The notes beneath the pieces were generated by a model that saw only the letters and a program-made list of their open reading frames with translations, made no database searches and was not told where the DNA came from. The position numbers and the translations under genes are program-made. 64,000 bases of DNA from Amycolatopsis jiangsuensis (lineage in GTDB: Bacteria > Actinomycetota > Actinomycetes > Mycobacteriales > Pseudonocardiaceae), in NCBI RefSeq assembly GCF_014204865.1, contig NZ_JACHMG010000001.1, positions 1,612,001-1,676,000 of the forward strand, read 5' to 3'. Below are positions 8,789 to 17,886 of this stretch, one piece after another (the stretch's first letter is position 1; every line of letters begins with the position of its first letter).

Positions 8789-8805
8789 GGTCCGGTGACC
8801 GGACC
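8789..8805. promoter_or_regulatory. Island operator upstream of CoA-transferase operon
   Basis: GGTCCGGTGACCGGACC, a 17-bp palindrome with perfect GGTCCG/CGGACC arms. It lies in the 90-bp gap between the IclR gene and the CoA-transferase start and matches the copies at 4254, 4292, 9931 and 16212. Confidence 0.72.
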
Positions 8806-8812
8806 CGGTGCC

Positions 8813-9631
8813 TCAGCCGTCGGAGGCCACCAGCAGCCGCTGTTCGAGAGCCCGCACGATGGTGGCCGACGTGGCCAGCAGGACGGGCACCACGCGACGG
8901 GGATCGGTCCAGGCCACCGGCGCCGTCGCCGACACCGAGCCGTACACCGTTTCGTCCGCACCGGCCAGCGGGACCGCGACGCTGGCGAGCCCGGGTGCGG
9001 TCTCCTCCTGTTCCAGGGCGAAACCTCGCGCACGCACCTCGTCCAGCTGCGCCCGCAGCTGCTCGACCGAGCCGACCGTGCGCGAGGTCAGCCTGGTCAG
9101 CCCGGTCCGTGTCAGCTCGGTCAGCAGGTCCTCGACCTCCGGGGCGTGCGCCAGCAGTGCCTTGCCGGTGGCAGTGCAGGCCGCGGGCAGCCGCCCACCG
9201 ACCTGGGAGTGGGTGTGCACGCTCGCCTTGCCGCCGAGCTTTTCCAGGTACATCACGTGCGTGCCGTCAAGGACGGCGAGATGGATGGTCGCCCTGGTCG
9301 CGGCGAACAGATCGGCCAGCAGCGGCCGCGCCACCGAGCGCAGGACCGCCGAGACCGGCACCCGCTGGCCCAGCTCGAAGATCCGCAGGCCGAGCTGGTA
9401 GGCGTCGCCGCTGCGGTCCAGCAGGCCCCACTGGACCAGCTCTTGGGCCAGCCGGTAGGCCGAGGCCTTCGGCACCCCGGAGCGACGGCTCAGCTCGGAC
9501 AGCCGCAGCCGGTACGCCCCGGACTGGAAGGCACCGAGCAACAGCTGCGCCTTGCCCAGCACCGAGTTCGGGCACGGAACACCCTCCTGGTCGCCCACCG
9601 GGGACGATTCCACGAACACGCCGGAAGTCAC
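8813..9631 (-). CDS. IclR-family transcriptional regulator
   Basis: 272 residues with an N-terminal winged helix-turn-helix (LRLSELSRRSGVPKASAYRL, about residues 42-61) and the IclR effector domain, including CTATGKALLA in the middle and a C-terminal segment ending near ALEQRLLVASDG. IclR proteins respond to small aromatic acids or glyoxylate-like ligands and often control catabolic operons. The GTG start at 9631 has AAGGAGG upstream. Its position in the middle of the island, next to recurring palindromes, suggests that it controls the whole cluster; whether as activator or repressor cannot be told. Confidence 0.9.
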   Translation of the reverse strand: MTSGVFVESSPVGDQEGVPCPNSVLGKAQLLLGAFQSGAYRLRLSELSRRSGVPKASAYRLAQELVQWGLLDRSGDAYQLGLRIFELGQRVPVSAVLRSVARPLLADLFAATRATIHLAVLDGTHVMYLEKLGGKASVHTHSQVGGRLPAACTATGKALLAHAPEVEDLLTELTRTGLTRLTSRTVGSVEQLRAQLDEVRARGFALEQEETAPGLASVAVPLAGADETVYGSVSATAPVAWTDPRRVVPVLLATSATIVRALEQRLLVASDG

Positions 9632-9930
9632 GAGCCGCCTCCTTCACCCTCTGCCCCGCCCGTCCTGGTCTCACCGTTCCCGCTTCGACCAGTCCACCAG
9701 CGTGAAGTTTCCGGTGGCCGCAGCCAGGTGAACATCGCGTGACCCGTGCTCAGTCCACTGTGGACCGAGCGGGGCCGGACACCTCCTGCCGTCTCGGGAG
9801 CTCACCGGGATAGCGCACCCTTCACACCGCCTGTGCCGAGATCGATCCTGCGTCCGCGGCGGTGTTCCAGGCAACCCCGCCGTGGATCCGGCCAGTATCG
9901 GCCACGTGTGGGCGCCGGCACACCTTCCCC

Positions 9931-9947
9931 GGTCCGCTCAGCGGACC
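9931..9947. promoter_or_regulatory. Island operator between molybdenum-hydroxylase and IclR genes
   Basis: GGTCCGCTCAGCGGACC, with perfect 6-bp arms. It lies in the 327-bp non-coding stretch 9632-9958. The rest of that stretch shows no convincing gene; a 67-codon minus-strand reading frame there has no family resemblance. The site is 300 bp from the IclR start, which implies a long leader or a distant autoregulatory site. Confidence 0.62.
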
Positions 9948-9958
9948 GCACGGTTGTA

Positions 9959-12900
9959 CTACCGTCGGTATCCACTTGTGCACTGTTCGCTCGCGGCGCT
10001 GGTCAGCAGCTGCTCGACGGCCTGTTCGACCAGCCCGGCAGCGGCGTCGAGCTTCCACGCGTTGCGTGGCAACGGATGCGCGTGCCGGTCCAGCACGGCG
10101 TCGACCGCCGCGCGGGCTGAACGCGTGGTGACGACCGTGCCCTCCAGGACTTGTTCGACCTCGGTGAGCCGCCACGGCGTGGGGGCTGTCGCGCCCAGGA
10201 CCAGGCGCACCGCGCTCCACCGGCCGTCCGCGCCGAGGTCCGCGGTGATCGCCGCGGACGCCGTCGCGAAATCCCCGGTGTAGAGCGCCAGTTTCGCGAA
10301 CGATCCGTTGCGGCGGTGCGCTGGGATCGTCACCGCGGTGACCAGCTCACCCGTGCGCAGGGCAGTCTCGCCGGGGCCGGTGTAGAACTGCGCGACAGTG
10401 AGCGTGCGCGTACCGTCCGTGTCCGCCACCTCGATGGTGGCGTCGTGCGCGAGCAGCACGGTAGCCAGGTCCGACGGCGTCACGGCCTGGCAGCGGTGTC
10501 CGCCGACCGCCGCGTGCTGGAACCGGTGATCCCCGAGCACCGCGTAGCAGGGACTCGTCGCGCCGTTGCGCTTGTAGCAGTCGAATCCGGTGCGGAAGAA
10601 CCAGCAGCGCTTCTCCTGCGTCAGGTTTCCGCCCACAGTCGCGGCGTTGCGGATTTGCGGCGACGCGATCGTGTTCACCGCGGCACTGATCGCGCTTGGC
10701 AGGTCCGGGTGCGCGGCCAGCTCACTCAACGTCGTCGCCGCACCGATACGCAGCCCCTCCGGGGTCCGCTCGATTCCGCGCAGGCCGGTCACCGCCGAGA
10801 CCGCCACGAGCGTCCGTGCGGGCCGCGCCTGCCGCTGCCGCTCCACCGGAAGATCTGTTGCCCCGCCGAGCACTGCCGTCCCTGGCGCGGCGAGCAGCCG
10901 CGTCACCTCGGGCACCGTCTGCACCACGCGCACGACCGGCGGCGGCTCGGGTGGACGGCGCCGGGCGCGGTACGCCGCGCCGAGCCGGGTGCCGTACCGG
11001 TCCAGGAGCCAGTGCAGTCCGCGTGGGTAACTCCAGCGGACCGCGGCGATCCACCAACGGTCCGGCCTCCGCCACACCCGGTGCCGGCGCCTGCGCCCTT
11101 CGCGTTCGGCCAGTGCCGTCAGCACCTTGTCCGGCGTGATCGGAAGCTCGCGGACCCGGATCCCGAGCGCGTCGTGCACGGCGTTCGCGACAGCGGCGCC
11201 GGGTGGGATGATCGACATCTCGCCCACGCTCTTCGCCCCGTAGGGCCCGGCTTCGTCGTGCCCCTTGACGATCACCGCGCGAACGGACGGGAGATCCGCG
11301 TTGCGCGGCATGGCGTAGTGCAGGTAGGTCGGGTTGACGACCCGCCCGCCTTCGCGGATCAGCTCCTCGCCCAGCGCGGCACCGAGGCCCATCGCGGCGC
11401 CGCCGATGATCTGGCCCTCGACCGCGGTCGGGTTGATCGCGGTGCCGACGTCGTGCGCGGCCAGGTAGTCGGCGACGCGTACCACACCGGTACGGCGATC
11501 GACGTCGACCACAGCACCGTGCGCGGCGAAGGCGTAGCTCGGCGAGAGGTTGGCTGTGTCGCGGTCGGGGTTGAGCGGTTCGGTGCCTTCCAGCAGGTAG
11601 CTGGTCTCGTGGCTCAGCACGCCGTCCACCGCATCGTCGGCCAGGCCGGCCAGGTCGCCCGTCTCCTCACCGGCGATCGCCCGGCCCGCGTGCAACGTGA
11701 TTTCACCGGCGGCGGTACCGAATTTGCCGGCGGCCAGCAGGCGAAGCCGGTCGGCGAGTTCCCGCGCCGCCTGCCCGACCGACGAACCGGTCATGTGCGT
11801 GCCGCGCGAGGACCAGGCCCCGAGTTCGAACGGCGTCTGCTCACTGTCCATCGACAGCACCTGCACGTCGGTCAGGTCGACGCCGAGTTCGTGGGCGGCG
11901 ATCTGCGCGAGAATGGTGTTCTGGCCCGTTCCCGCGTCGCCACTGCCGTGCCGGACGCGCACGTGCCCGTCAGCGTACAGGTCCACCGCCGCGTCACTGC
12001 GGTTCGCGAACTCGTAGGCGTACGCGCCGCTTCCGTGTGAACCGGCCGCAACACCCCAGCCACGCGCGACGTCACCGGAGGGCCGCGAAGCACGGGCCTG
12101 GTCCCAGTCGAGCCCGTCGCGCACCGCGATGAGACAGTCTCCCAACCGGTTCGACCCGACCCGGTAACCGCACAGGGTCGTCGTGTCCGGGGCCCCGAGG
12201 TTGCGCAGCCGCAGCTCGATCGGGTCGGCACCGAGGCGTGTGGCCAGCTCGTCGAGCTGCGACTCCATCGCCAGCGAGACCTGCGGCGTGCCGTAACCGC
12301 GGAACTGCCCGCCGGGCTGGGTCGCGGTGTCCACCAGCCGCGCGGTGAAGCGCACGCCGTCCGGCCGGTACATCGAACCGAGGGTGATCACGCCGACCCG
12401 CATCACCGACGTGCCCATGTGGTTGTAGGAACCGTTGTCCACCACGACATCCGCTTCGAGGGCGCGCAGCAGCCCCGCCGGGTCCGCACTGCTGCGGAGC
12501 CGGGTTTCGAAGCGGTGCCGGGGCTTGTTCGCGCCGAACTCCTCCTCTCGTCCCAGCGCCACCAGCACCGGGCGCCCGGCCTTGCGGGCCAGCGCGGCCG
12601 CGAGCACCTCGTGCTCGGAGGCTTTCGACTTGCTGCCGAACCCGCCGCCGACGGCCACCTCCCGGCACACCACCTGCTCGTGCACCAAACCGAGCAGATG
12701 CGACACCTCCTTCGCGATGAACCACGGCGCCTGCGTCGAGGTCCACAGCTGCATTCGCTCGGTTTCCCCGTCCCAGGCGGCCAGGGTGGTGTTCGGTTCC
12801 ATGCACGCGTGCGACACGCTCGGGTAGACGAACCGTCCTTCCACTGTCACGCTCGCGGCGGCGAGGCCACCGTCCGGGTCTCCCCAATCCGTCCGCAGCA

Positions 12901-13360
12901 TCATCGACACATTCGGCTCGCCCGAGGTTCTCCGGTGCAGCTGACGCGCGCCGGAGCTGCGTGCCTCGGACACCGTCAGCGGCGCGCGGCGCCGCCGGTA
13001 ACGCACCTCGATCGCGCGGATCGCCGCGAGCGCCTGGTCCGGGGTTTCCGCGGCCACGGCGGCGACTTCCTGCCCCACGTGCCGCACCACGCCGTCGGCC
13101 AAGGGAGGCCGATCCGACAGCGGCCCACCACGATGCAGGTACCGGATACCGGGCGCGAAGTCCGCGGCGGTGACCACCGCGTGCACGCCCGCCATCGCCT
13201 CGGCCGCAGCGGTGTCCAGCCGGCGGATTTCGGCGTGGGCGTGGGGTGAGCGCAGAATCGCCCCGTACAGGTGCGCTCCCGGCAGGTCCGCGGTGTAGCG
13301 GAGCAGGCCGAGACTGCGCTGTTCCCAGTCGATCGGGCGTACGCGGCGTCCGACGCTCAT
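9959..13360 (-). CDS. Molybdenum hydroxylase, molybdopterin and FAD subunits fused
   Basis: 1133 residues of the xanthine dehydrogenase/aldehyde oxidase family. Residues 1 to about 760 form the molybdopterin subunit, with GGGFGSKS, GGQFRGYG and the catalytic-Glu motif KSVGEM. From about residue 805 a CoxM-type FAD domain follows (GGATDLP; TIASPQIRNAATVGGN). That domain contains four cysteines, C919-x8-C928-x9-C938-x18-C957, in the place where the 4-hydroxybenzoyl-CoA reductase FAD subunit carries an extra 4Fe-4S cluster. These enzymes hydroxylate N-heteroaromatics or oxidise aldehydes using water. The [2Fe-2S] subunit is encoded just upstream with an ATGA overlap. The large-then-medium fusion order is unusual. 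Confidence 0.88.
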   Translation of the reverse strand: MSVGRRVRPIDWEQRSLGLLRYTADLPGAHLYGAILRSPHAHAEIRRLDTAAAEAMAGVHAVVTAADFAPGIRYLHRGGPLSDRPPLADGVVRHVGQEVAAVAAETPDQALAAIRAIEVRYRRRRAPLTVSEARSSGARQLHRRTSGEPNVSMMLRTDWGDPDGGLAAASVTVEGRFVYPSVSHACMEPNTTLAAWDGETERMQLWTSTQAPWFIAKEVSHLLGLVHEQVVCREVAVGGGFGSKSKASEHEVLAAALARKAGRPVLVALGREEEFGANKPRHRFETRLRSSADPAGLLRALEADVVVDNGSYNHMGTSVMRVGVITLGSMYRPDGVRFTARLVDTATQPGGQFRGYGTPQVSLAMESQLDELATRLGADPIELRLRNLGAPDTTTLCGYRVGSNRLGDCLIAVRDGLDWDQARASRPSGDVARGWGVAAGSHGSGAYAYEFANRSDAAVDLYADGHVRVRHGSGDAGTGQNTILAQIAAHELGVDLTDVQVLSMDSEQTPFELGAWSSRGTHMTGSSVGQAARELADRLRLLAAGKFGTAAGEITLHAGRAIAGEETGDLAGLADDAVDGVLSHETSYLLEGTEPLNPDRDTANLSPSYAFAAHGAVVDVDRRTGVVRVADYLAAHDVGTAINPTAVEGQIIGGAAMGLGAALGEELIREGGRVVNPTYLHYAMPRNADLPSVRAVIVKGHDEAGPYGAKSVGEMSIIPPGAAVANAVHDALGIRVRELPITPDKVLTALAEREGRRRRHRVWRRPDRWWIAAVRWSYPRGLHWLLDRYGTRLGAAYRARRRPPEPPPVVRVVQTVPEVTRLLAAPGTAVLGGATDLPVERQRQARPARTLVAVSAVTGLRGIERTPEGLRIGAATTLSELAAHPDLPSAISAAVNTIASPQIRNAATVGGNLTQEKRCWFFRTGFDCYKRNGATSPCYAVLGDHRFQHAAVGGHRCQAVTPSDLATVLLAHDATIEVADTDGTRTLTVAQFYTGPGETALRTGELVTAVTIPAHRRNGSFAKLALYTGDFATASAAITADLGADGRWSAVRLVLGATAPTPWRLTEVEQVLEGTVVTTRSARAAVDAVLDRHAHPLPRNAWKLDAAAGLVEQAVEQLLTSAASEQCTSGYRR

Positions 13361-13809
13361 GTCCGCTCCTCCGCGGCCGCCACGACACAGTCCACAATGG
13401 CCTGATAGCCCGTGCAGCGGCAGATGTTTCCCGAAAGCGCGTGGCGCACCCGCTCACGGTCGCGGATTCCTTGCCGCAGCAGGGCGGTCGCGTGCACGAC
13501 CTGACCGGGCGTGCAGAACCCGCACTGGAACGCACCGTGGTCGGCGAACGACCGGCGCAGGCTTTCGCTTTCCCGCGCCAGCCCCTCACTGGTCTCCACC
13601 TCGTCGCGCACCAAGACCACGGGCGTCGAGCAGGCCATCCTCGGCTCACCGCCGATCAGGACTGTGCAGGCCCCGCATTCGCCCCGGCCGCAGGCCACTT
13701 TCGTCGCCGTCAGGCCGAGTTCGGCCCGCAGCACCTCCGCCAGCGACCGCAGTCCCGTGACCGCGACGGAGACAGGTTCGCCGTTGACCACCAGCCGGTG
13801 CTCACCCAC
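13357..13809 (-). CDS. Molybdenum hydroxylase [2Fe-2S] small subunit
   Basis: About 150 residues with both CoxS-type clusters: plant-type CGRGECGACTV...C in the N-terminal half and CGFCTPGQ...GNICRCTGY in the C-terminal half. It carries electrons between the molybdenum site and FAD of the fused partner. I chose the GTG at 13809, which overlaps the end of the upstream oxidoreductase gene and follows a G-rich stretch; a second in-frame GTG at 13830 would add seven residues. It lies in the five-gene minus operon of transporter, oxidoreductase and hydroxylase. Confidence 0.9.
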   Translation of the reverse strand: MGEHRLVVNGEPVSVAVTGLRSLAEVLRAELGLTATKVACGRGECGACTVLIGGEPRMACSTPVVLVRDEVETSEGLARESESLRRSFADHGAFQCGFCTPGQVVHATALLRQGIRDRERVRHALSGNICRCTGYQAIVDCVVAAAEERT

Positions 13810-14794
13810 CAGCCACCCCCAGCAGAGCACGGGGCAGGTCGTAGGAACCGATGTGCTGCAACAGGATCGACGCGACCCCGAAGCCGGCGACTTCCCGCAG
13901 CCTGCCCCGGATCTCCGCGATCGTGCCGAACAGGCAGAACTCCCGGGCGAAGGCGAGCACGGCCTCGTCGCTCACGTAGGGGTCACACGCCTCGATCGCG
14001 GCCGGCCACGATTCGGCGTGCACCAGATCCGGGTACGCCTGAGGCAGCCGCTCGGGCACCCGCACGGAGATTCCGGCCCGCGCCAGCGACGCGGTACCGC
14101 CGTTGCTCGCTATCCCGAGGCAGATCGGCTTCAGCTCGCGGGCATCCCGCTCGACGTCATCGGTCACCCGGCAGAATGCCGACACCGTGACGGGCACCGG
14201 CGCGCGGCCCGCGCTGTCCGCGCCGGAGCGGACGGCGGACAGCGCGGCGGTGAGCGGTTCCCGGGAGACGCCGGAGAGCAGGATCGCGCCGTCGGCGACC
14301 TCACCGGCGAGGCGGAGGTTGCGCGGACCGCTCGCGGCGACGTGCAACGGCACCGTCATCGGATCGCGCAGTTTCGCTTTCACCCCGGGAAAACCGACGT
14401 CCTGCCCGGCGAGCAGATCCCGGATCACCGCGATCCCGGACCGTAGCTCGGCCTGTCTGGACGGCGCCAGCCCGACCGGTCCCACGGAGCTGTTGCCCAC
14501 CCCGAGACCGAGGACGAACCGGCCGGGTGCCGCCTCGGCCACCGTACGAGCCGCGGAGGCGACGACGGCGGGATGGCGCGTGACGACGTTCGTGACGGCG
14601 GTGCCCAGAGTGAGCCGGGAAGTCGCCATCCCGGCCACCGCCGCCGTCGCGAACACGTCCCGCCACAGCAGCTGGGAATCGGGGAGCCACGCTTCGTCGA
14701 ACCCCGCTGCCTCGACCTCGCGGACGAACTCCGCGAGCTCGGGCAGCGCGGCGCACGGCGGGACCCGCAGTCCGATCTTCATCCCGCTCTTCAT
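13802..14794 (-). CDS. Luciferase-like (LLM) oxidoreductase, F420- or FMN-dependent
   Basis: 330 residues with the bacterial-luciferase TIM-barrel pattern: N-terminal GFDEAWLPDS, TLGTAVTNVVTRHP, and GRFVLGLGVGNS. The HPAVVASAARTV block and the length resemble the F420-dependent methylene-tetrahydromethanopterin-reductase-like class in actinobacteria, so F420 is the likelier cofactor, but FMN cannot be excluded. The ATG at 14794 overlaps the transporter stop (ATGA). Placed between the transporter and the molybdenum hydroxylase, it probably performs a redox step on the imported compound. Confidence 0.82.
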   Translation of the reverse strand: MKSGMKIGLRVPPCAALPELAEFVREVEAAGFDEAWLPDSQLLWRDVFATAAVAGMATSRLTLGTAVTNVVTRHPAVVASAARTVAEAAPGRFVLGLGVGNSSVGPVGLAPSRQAELRSGIAVIRDLLAGQDVGFPGVKAKLRDPMTVPLHVAASGPRNLRLAGEVADGAILLSGVSREPLTAALSAVRSGADSAGRAPVPVTVSAFCRVTDDVERDARELKPICLGIASNGGTASLARAGISVRVPERLPQAYPDLVHAESWPAAIEACDPYVSDEAVLAFAREFCLFGTIAEIRGRLREVAGFGVASILLQHIGSYDLPRALLGVAGG

Positions 14795-16101
14795 CCGGCG
14801 GCGACCTCCGGCCGGGCGATCGACTCCCGCACCGGAGCATCCTCCCGCAGGAAGCACCCGGCGACGAGACTGATCAGGGCGGCGCCTGCCATGTAGACCG
14901 CGATCAGGACCCAGCCCCCGGTCGAGTCCAGCAACGCCGCGCCGATGGTGGGCGCGAACGCGTTGCCGGCGATGGTGCCGACGGTGAAGCCGATGGACAT
15001 CCCGCTGAACCGCAGGGAGATCGGGAACACCTGGGAGAAGAAGACCGGGAACACCGCGTAATTGGCGGAGTACCCGGCGAACAGCAGCGCGAAGCCGAGC
15101 ACCATCAGCCCGTAGTTGCCGGTGTTGAGCAACGCGAACCACACGAACGGCAACCCGATCATCGAGGCGGCACCGGCGAGGAACAGCGGCCGCTCCCCGA
15201 TCCGGTCCGACAGCCGCCCGTAGACCGGGATGACCACCATGATCACCAGTGCGGCGGGCAGCAGCACGCCGAGCATTCCGGACGTGCTCAGGCCGAGTTC
15301 CGACTTCCCGTAGGTCAGCGAGAAGACGGTCGCCATCGTGAACACGATCCCGGCACCGACCGTCCCCAGTGTCACCAGCAGCACCCGGCCACCGCACGCC
15401 TGCAGCACCTCCAGCAGCGGGAGCTTGCGCACCTCGCCCTCGTCCTTGACCTCCGCGAACTCCGGACTCTCCCGCAGGGTCAGCCGGATCAGCAGACCCA
15501 CCCCGACCAGCAGCGCGCTGAACAGGAACGGGATCCGCCAGCCCCAGGACAGCAGCTGGTCCTCGGGCAGCCGGGTGATCAGCAGGAAGATCACGTTCGC
15601 AAGGATCATGCCCGCCGCGGTACCGGTGTTCATCAGGCCGCTGAAGAAGCCACGCCGGCCGCGCCCGGCGTGCTCGACGGTCATCAGCGCCGCGCCGCTG
15701 TACTCGCCACCGAGGGAGATCCCTTGCACGATGCGCAGGATCACCAACAGGATCGGTGCGGCGATGCCGATCGCCGAATAGCCCGGCAGCAGGCCGATGA
15801 GCACAGTGGACAGGCCCATCATCGTCAGCGTGATGACCAGGATCGACTTGCGGCCGACCCGGTCGCCGAGGTGACCGAACAGCAGGCCGCCGAGCGGGCG
15901 GGCGACGTAGCCGACCCCGAAGCTCGACAGCGAGACGAGCGTGCCGACGACCGGATCGGCCGCCGGGAAGAAGATCCTGGTGAACAGCACCGAGGCCGCG
16001 GATCCGTAGATCGCGAAGTCGTAGTACTCGATCGCGGTGCCGAGCCATCCGGCGAAAGTCGCGCGGGCGGGCTGGCTGTGTGGTGGTGCGGGAGCCGTCA
16101 T
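14791..16101 (-). CDS. MFS transporter, metabolite:H+ symporter (MHS) type
   Basis: 436 residues with about 12 hydrophobic segments. The MHS signatures are clear: GTAIEYYDFAIYGSAA at the N-terminus, GHLGDRVGRK in the loop between helices 2 and 3, and RIVQGISLGGEYSGA. Relatives (ShiA, ProP, KgtP, aromatic-acid carriers) import organic acids with protons. It is the first gene of the operon with the LLM oxidoreductase and the molybdenum hydroxylase, so it probably brings in the island's substrate. The ATG follows GGAGGCAGTC. An island operator lies about 110 bp upstream. Confidence 0.92.
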   Translation of the reverse strand: MTAPAPPHSQPARATFAGWLGTAIEYYDFAIYGSAASVLFTRIFFPAADPVVGTLVSLSSFGVGYVARPLGGLLFGHLGDRVGRKSILVITLTMMGLSTVLIGLLPGYSAIGIAAPILLVILRIVQGISLGGEYSGAALMTVEHAGRGRRGFFSGLMNTGTAAGMILANVIFLLITRLPEDQLLSWGWRIPFLFSALLVGVGLLIRLTLRESPEFAEVKDEGEVRKLPLLEVLQACGGRVLLVTLGTVGAGIVFTMATVFSLTYGKSELGLSTSGMLGVLLPAALVIMVVIPVYGRLSDRIGERPLFLAGAASMIGLPFVWFALLNTGNYGLMVLGFALLFAGYSANYAVFPVFFSQVFPISLRFSGMSIGFTVGTIAGNAFAPTIGAALLDSTGGWVLIAVYMAGAALISLVAGCFLREDAPVRESIARPEVAAG

Positions 16102-16211
16102 GACTGCCTCCTCCGGCTCGAGCGGGAACGCGCGCCCGGGTGGGCACGACGCGCCCGCCGCTCGTCGCGTGCGCCGACTATCGACGCAGGCGCGGACAGC
16201 GGCCAATCGCG

Positions 16212-16228
16212 GGTTCGGTCAGCGGACC
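16212..16228. promoter_or_regulatory. Island operator between transporter and aldehyde dehydrogenase genes
   Basis: GGTTCGGTCAGCGGACC, one mismatch from perfect GGTCCG/CGGACC arms. It sits in the middle of the 251-bp divergent region (16102-16352), able to serve both genes. Nothing else was recognised in this region. Confidence 0.65.
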
Positions 16229-16352
16229 ACGCGAAATCCGCGGACGGGCGGGCGTGCCAGGATCGGCCGCCGGCCACCTCGGGCGAACGGGCGTGGACGT
16301 CACCGGTGTGCGCGGCCGGCGCCGGTGGACATCCGATCGGAGCGGAGAAACC

Positions 16353-17855
16353 ATGACCCAGCCGGCAGCTCAGGAGCCTCCCGCCTTCGTCCCGCCCGGG
16401 CGTTACCGGATGTACGTCGACGGAGAATGGGTGGCCGGCGAGACGGAGTACGACGCAGTCAATCCGAGCACCGGGCTTCCGTGGACGCGGCTGCCGCTGG
16501 CCGCTCCCGCGCACGTCGCACACGCCGTGCGCGCGGCCGGGCGAGCGTTCCGGGACTGGCGGCGGAGCAGCCCGGCCACGCGGCAGCAGGTGCTCGCGAA
16601 GATCGCCGACCGGATCGAAGCCGACCCCGGCCGCTGGGCACAGCTTCTCGCGACCGAGAACGGCAGGCCGATCCGCGAGGCCACCGTCGCCGACGTGCCC
16701 AGCAGCGCGGCGATCTTCCGCTACTTCAGCGGGCTGGCTCGCGACCACCACGGCGACCAGCTCCCGGTCGAGGATCCGCACACACTCGTGTACACGACCC
16801 GGGAGCCGCTCGGCGTCATCGCCGCCGTGCTGCCGTGGAACTCACCGATCATCACCCTGGCCAACAAGGTGGCGCCCGCGCTCGCGGCCGGGAACACGGT
16901 GGTGGTGAAACCCAGCGAGTTCGCCACCGCGAGCGTCCTGGAGTTCGCCGCGCTCGTGGCCGACCTGCTTCCCCCAGGCGTGTTCAACGTCGTCACGGGC
17001 GACGGCCGGGTCGGGGCCGCGCTGGTGGCGCATCCGGACGTCGCCAAGGTGACGCTCACCGGCGGTGGCCCGACCGCCCGCAGGATCATGGCCGCGGCCG
17101 CGGAGGCACTCACCCCGACCATCATGGAACTGGGCGGGAAAAGCGCGCTGATCGTCGCCGAGGACGCCGATCTGGAGCGCGCGGTCGCCGATGCCGCGCT
17201 CGGCATCTACCTGGCCAACGGCGAAGCCTGCATCGCCTCGTCCCGGATCCTGCTCCACGACGCGATCGCCGACGAGCTCCTGGAACGCTTCGCCGGCACC
17301 GCGCGCTCGATCAGGGTGGGCGACGCACTCGATCCCGAAACGCAGGTCGGCCCGCTGGTCTCCCGGCAGCAGCACGACCGGGTGCGCGCCCACCTCGACT
17401 CGGCGCGCCGGCAAGGGCTGCGCCTGTGTGCCGGCGACGAGCCGCTCGATCTTCCCGCGAGCCGGAGCGGAGGCTTCTACCTGCGCCCGGCGATCCTGTA
17501 CGGGGACAGGGTCACGGCCGAGGTCGCGAGCGAGGAGGTCTTCGGCCCGGCCACCGTCGCCGAGCGGTTCACCGACTACGCCGACGCCGTCGAACGCGCC
17601 AACAGCACCCGCTACGGCCTCGCCTCCGGCGTCTGGACGAACGACCTCACCCGCGCCCACCGCATCGCACGCGACCTCGACGCCGGGATCGTCTGGGTCA
17701 ACAAGTGGTTCGACCTCCCCGCGGGAGTCCCGATGGGCGGCATCAAGGACAGCGGATTCGGCCGCGAACTGTGCCGGGAAACGATGCTGGAGTTCAGCGC
17801 GCCCAAGGTGGTCAACATCGACCTCGGTGCGCCGCGCCTCCCGCTCTGGGGTTAG
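16353..17855 (+). CDS. NAD(P)-dependent aldehyde dehydrogenase
   Basis: 500 residues, the normal ALDH length. The cofactor site PWNSPIITLANKVAPALAAG with KPSE is present, the general-base Glu lies in MELGGKS, and the catalytic Cys in NGEACIASSR; the C-terminal PMGGIKDSGFGRE is typical. It would oxidise an aldehyde released after ring cleavage, such as a semialdehyde, to an acid. It is transcribed away from the transporter operon and shares the divergent region and operator. The start at 16353 follows GGAGCGGAGAA. The natural aldehyde is unknown. Confidence 0.93.
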   Translation: MTQPAAQEPPAFVPPGRYRMYVDGEWVAGETEYDAVNPSTGLPWTRLPLAAPAHVAHAVRAAGRAFRDWRRSSPATRQQVLAKIADRIEADPGRWAQLLATENGRPIREATVADVPSSAAIFRYFSGLARDHHGDQLPVEDPHTLVYTTREPLGVIAAVLPWNSPIITLANKVAPALAAGNTVVVKPSEFATASVLEFAALVADLLPPGVFNVVTGDGRVGAALVAHPDVAKVTLTGGGPTARRIMAAAAEALTPTIMELGGKSALIVAEDADLERAVADAALGIYLANGEACIASSRILLHDAIADELLERFAGTARSIRVGDALDPETQVGPLVSRQQHDRVRAHLDSARRQGLRLCAGDEPLDLPASRSGGFYLRPAILYGDRVTAEVASEEVFGPATVAERFTDYADAVERANSTRYGLASGVWTNDLTRAHRIARDLDAGIVWVNKWFDLPAGVPMGGIKDSGFGRELCRETMLEFSAPKVVNIDLGAPRLPLWG

Positions 17856-17886
17856 GTGTGCCGTCCCGCGTCGACGCACGCCGCGC

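Noticed and set aside
9754..9764. TCCACTGTGGA palindrome, with relatives at 52261-52271 and 52290-52300
   Set aside because: Similar 11-mers (TCCACnGTGGA-like) also occur inside coding genes, such as the SDR and the DszA-like gene, so I treat the word as frequent in this genome rather than a specific operator.
9671..9874. A 67-codon minus-strand frame between the IclR and molybdenum-hydroxylase genes
   Set aside because: Its composition is not gene-like, there is no good ribosome site, and it covers promoter sequence with the operator just upstream.
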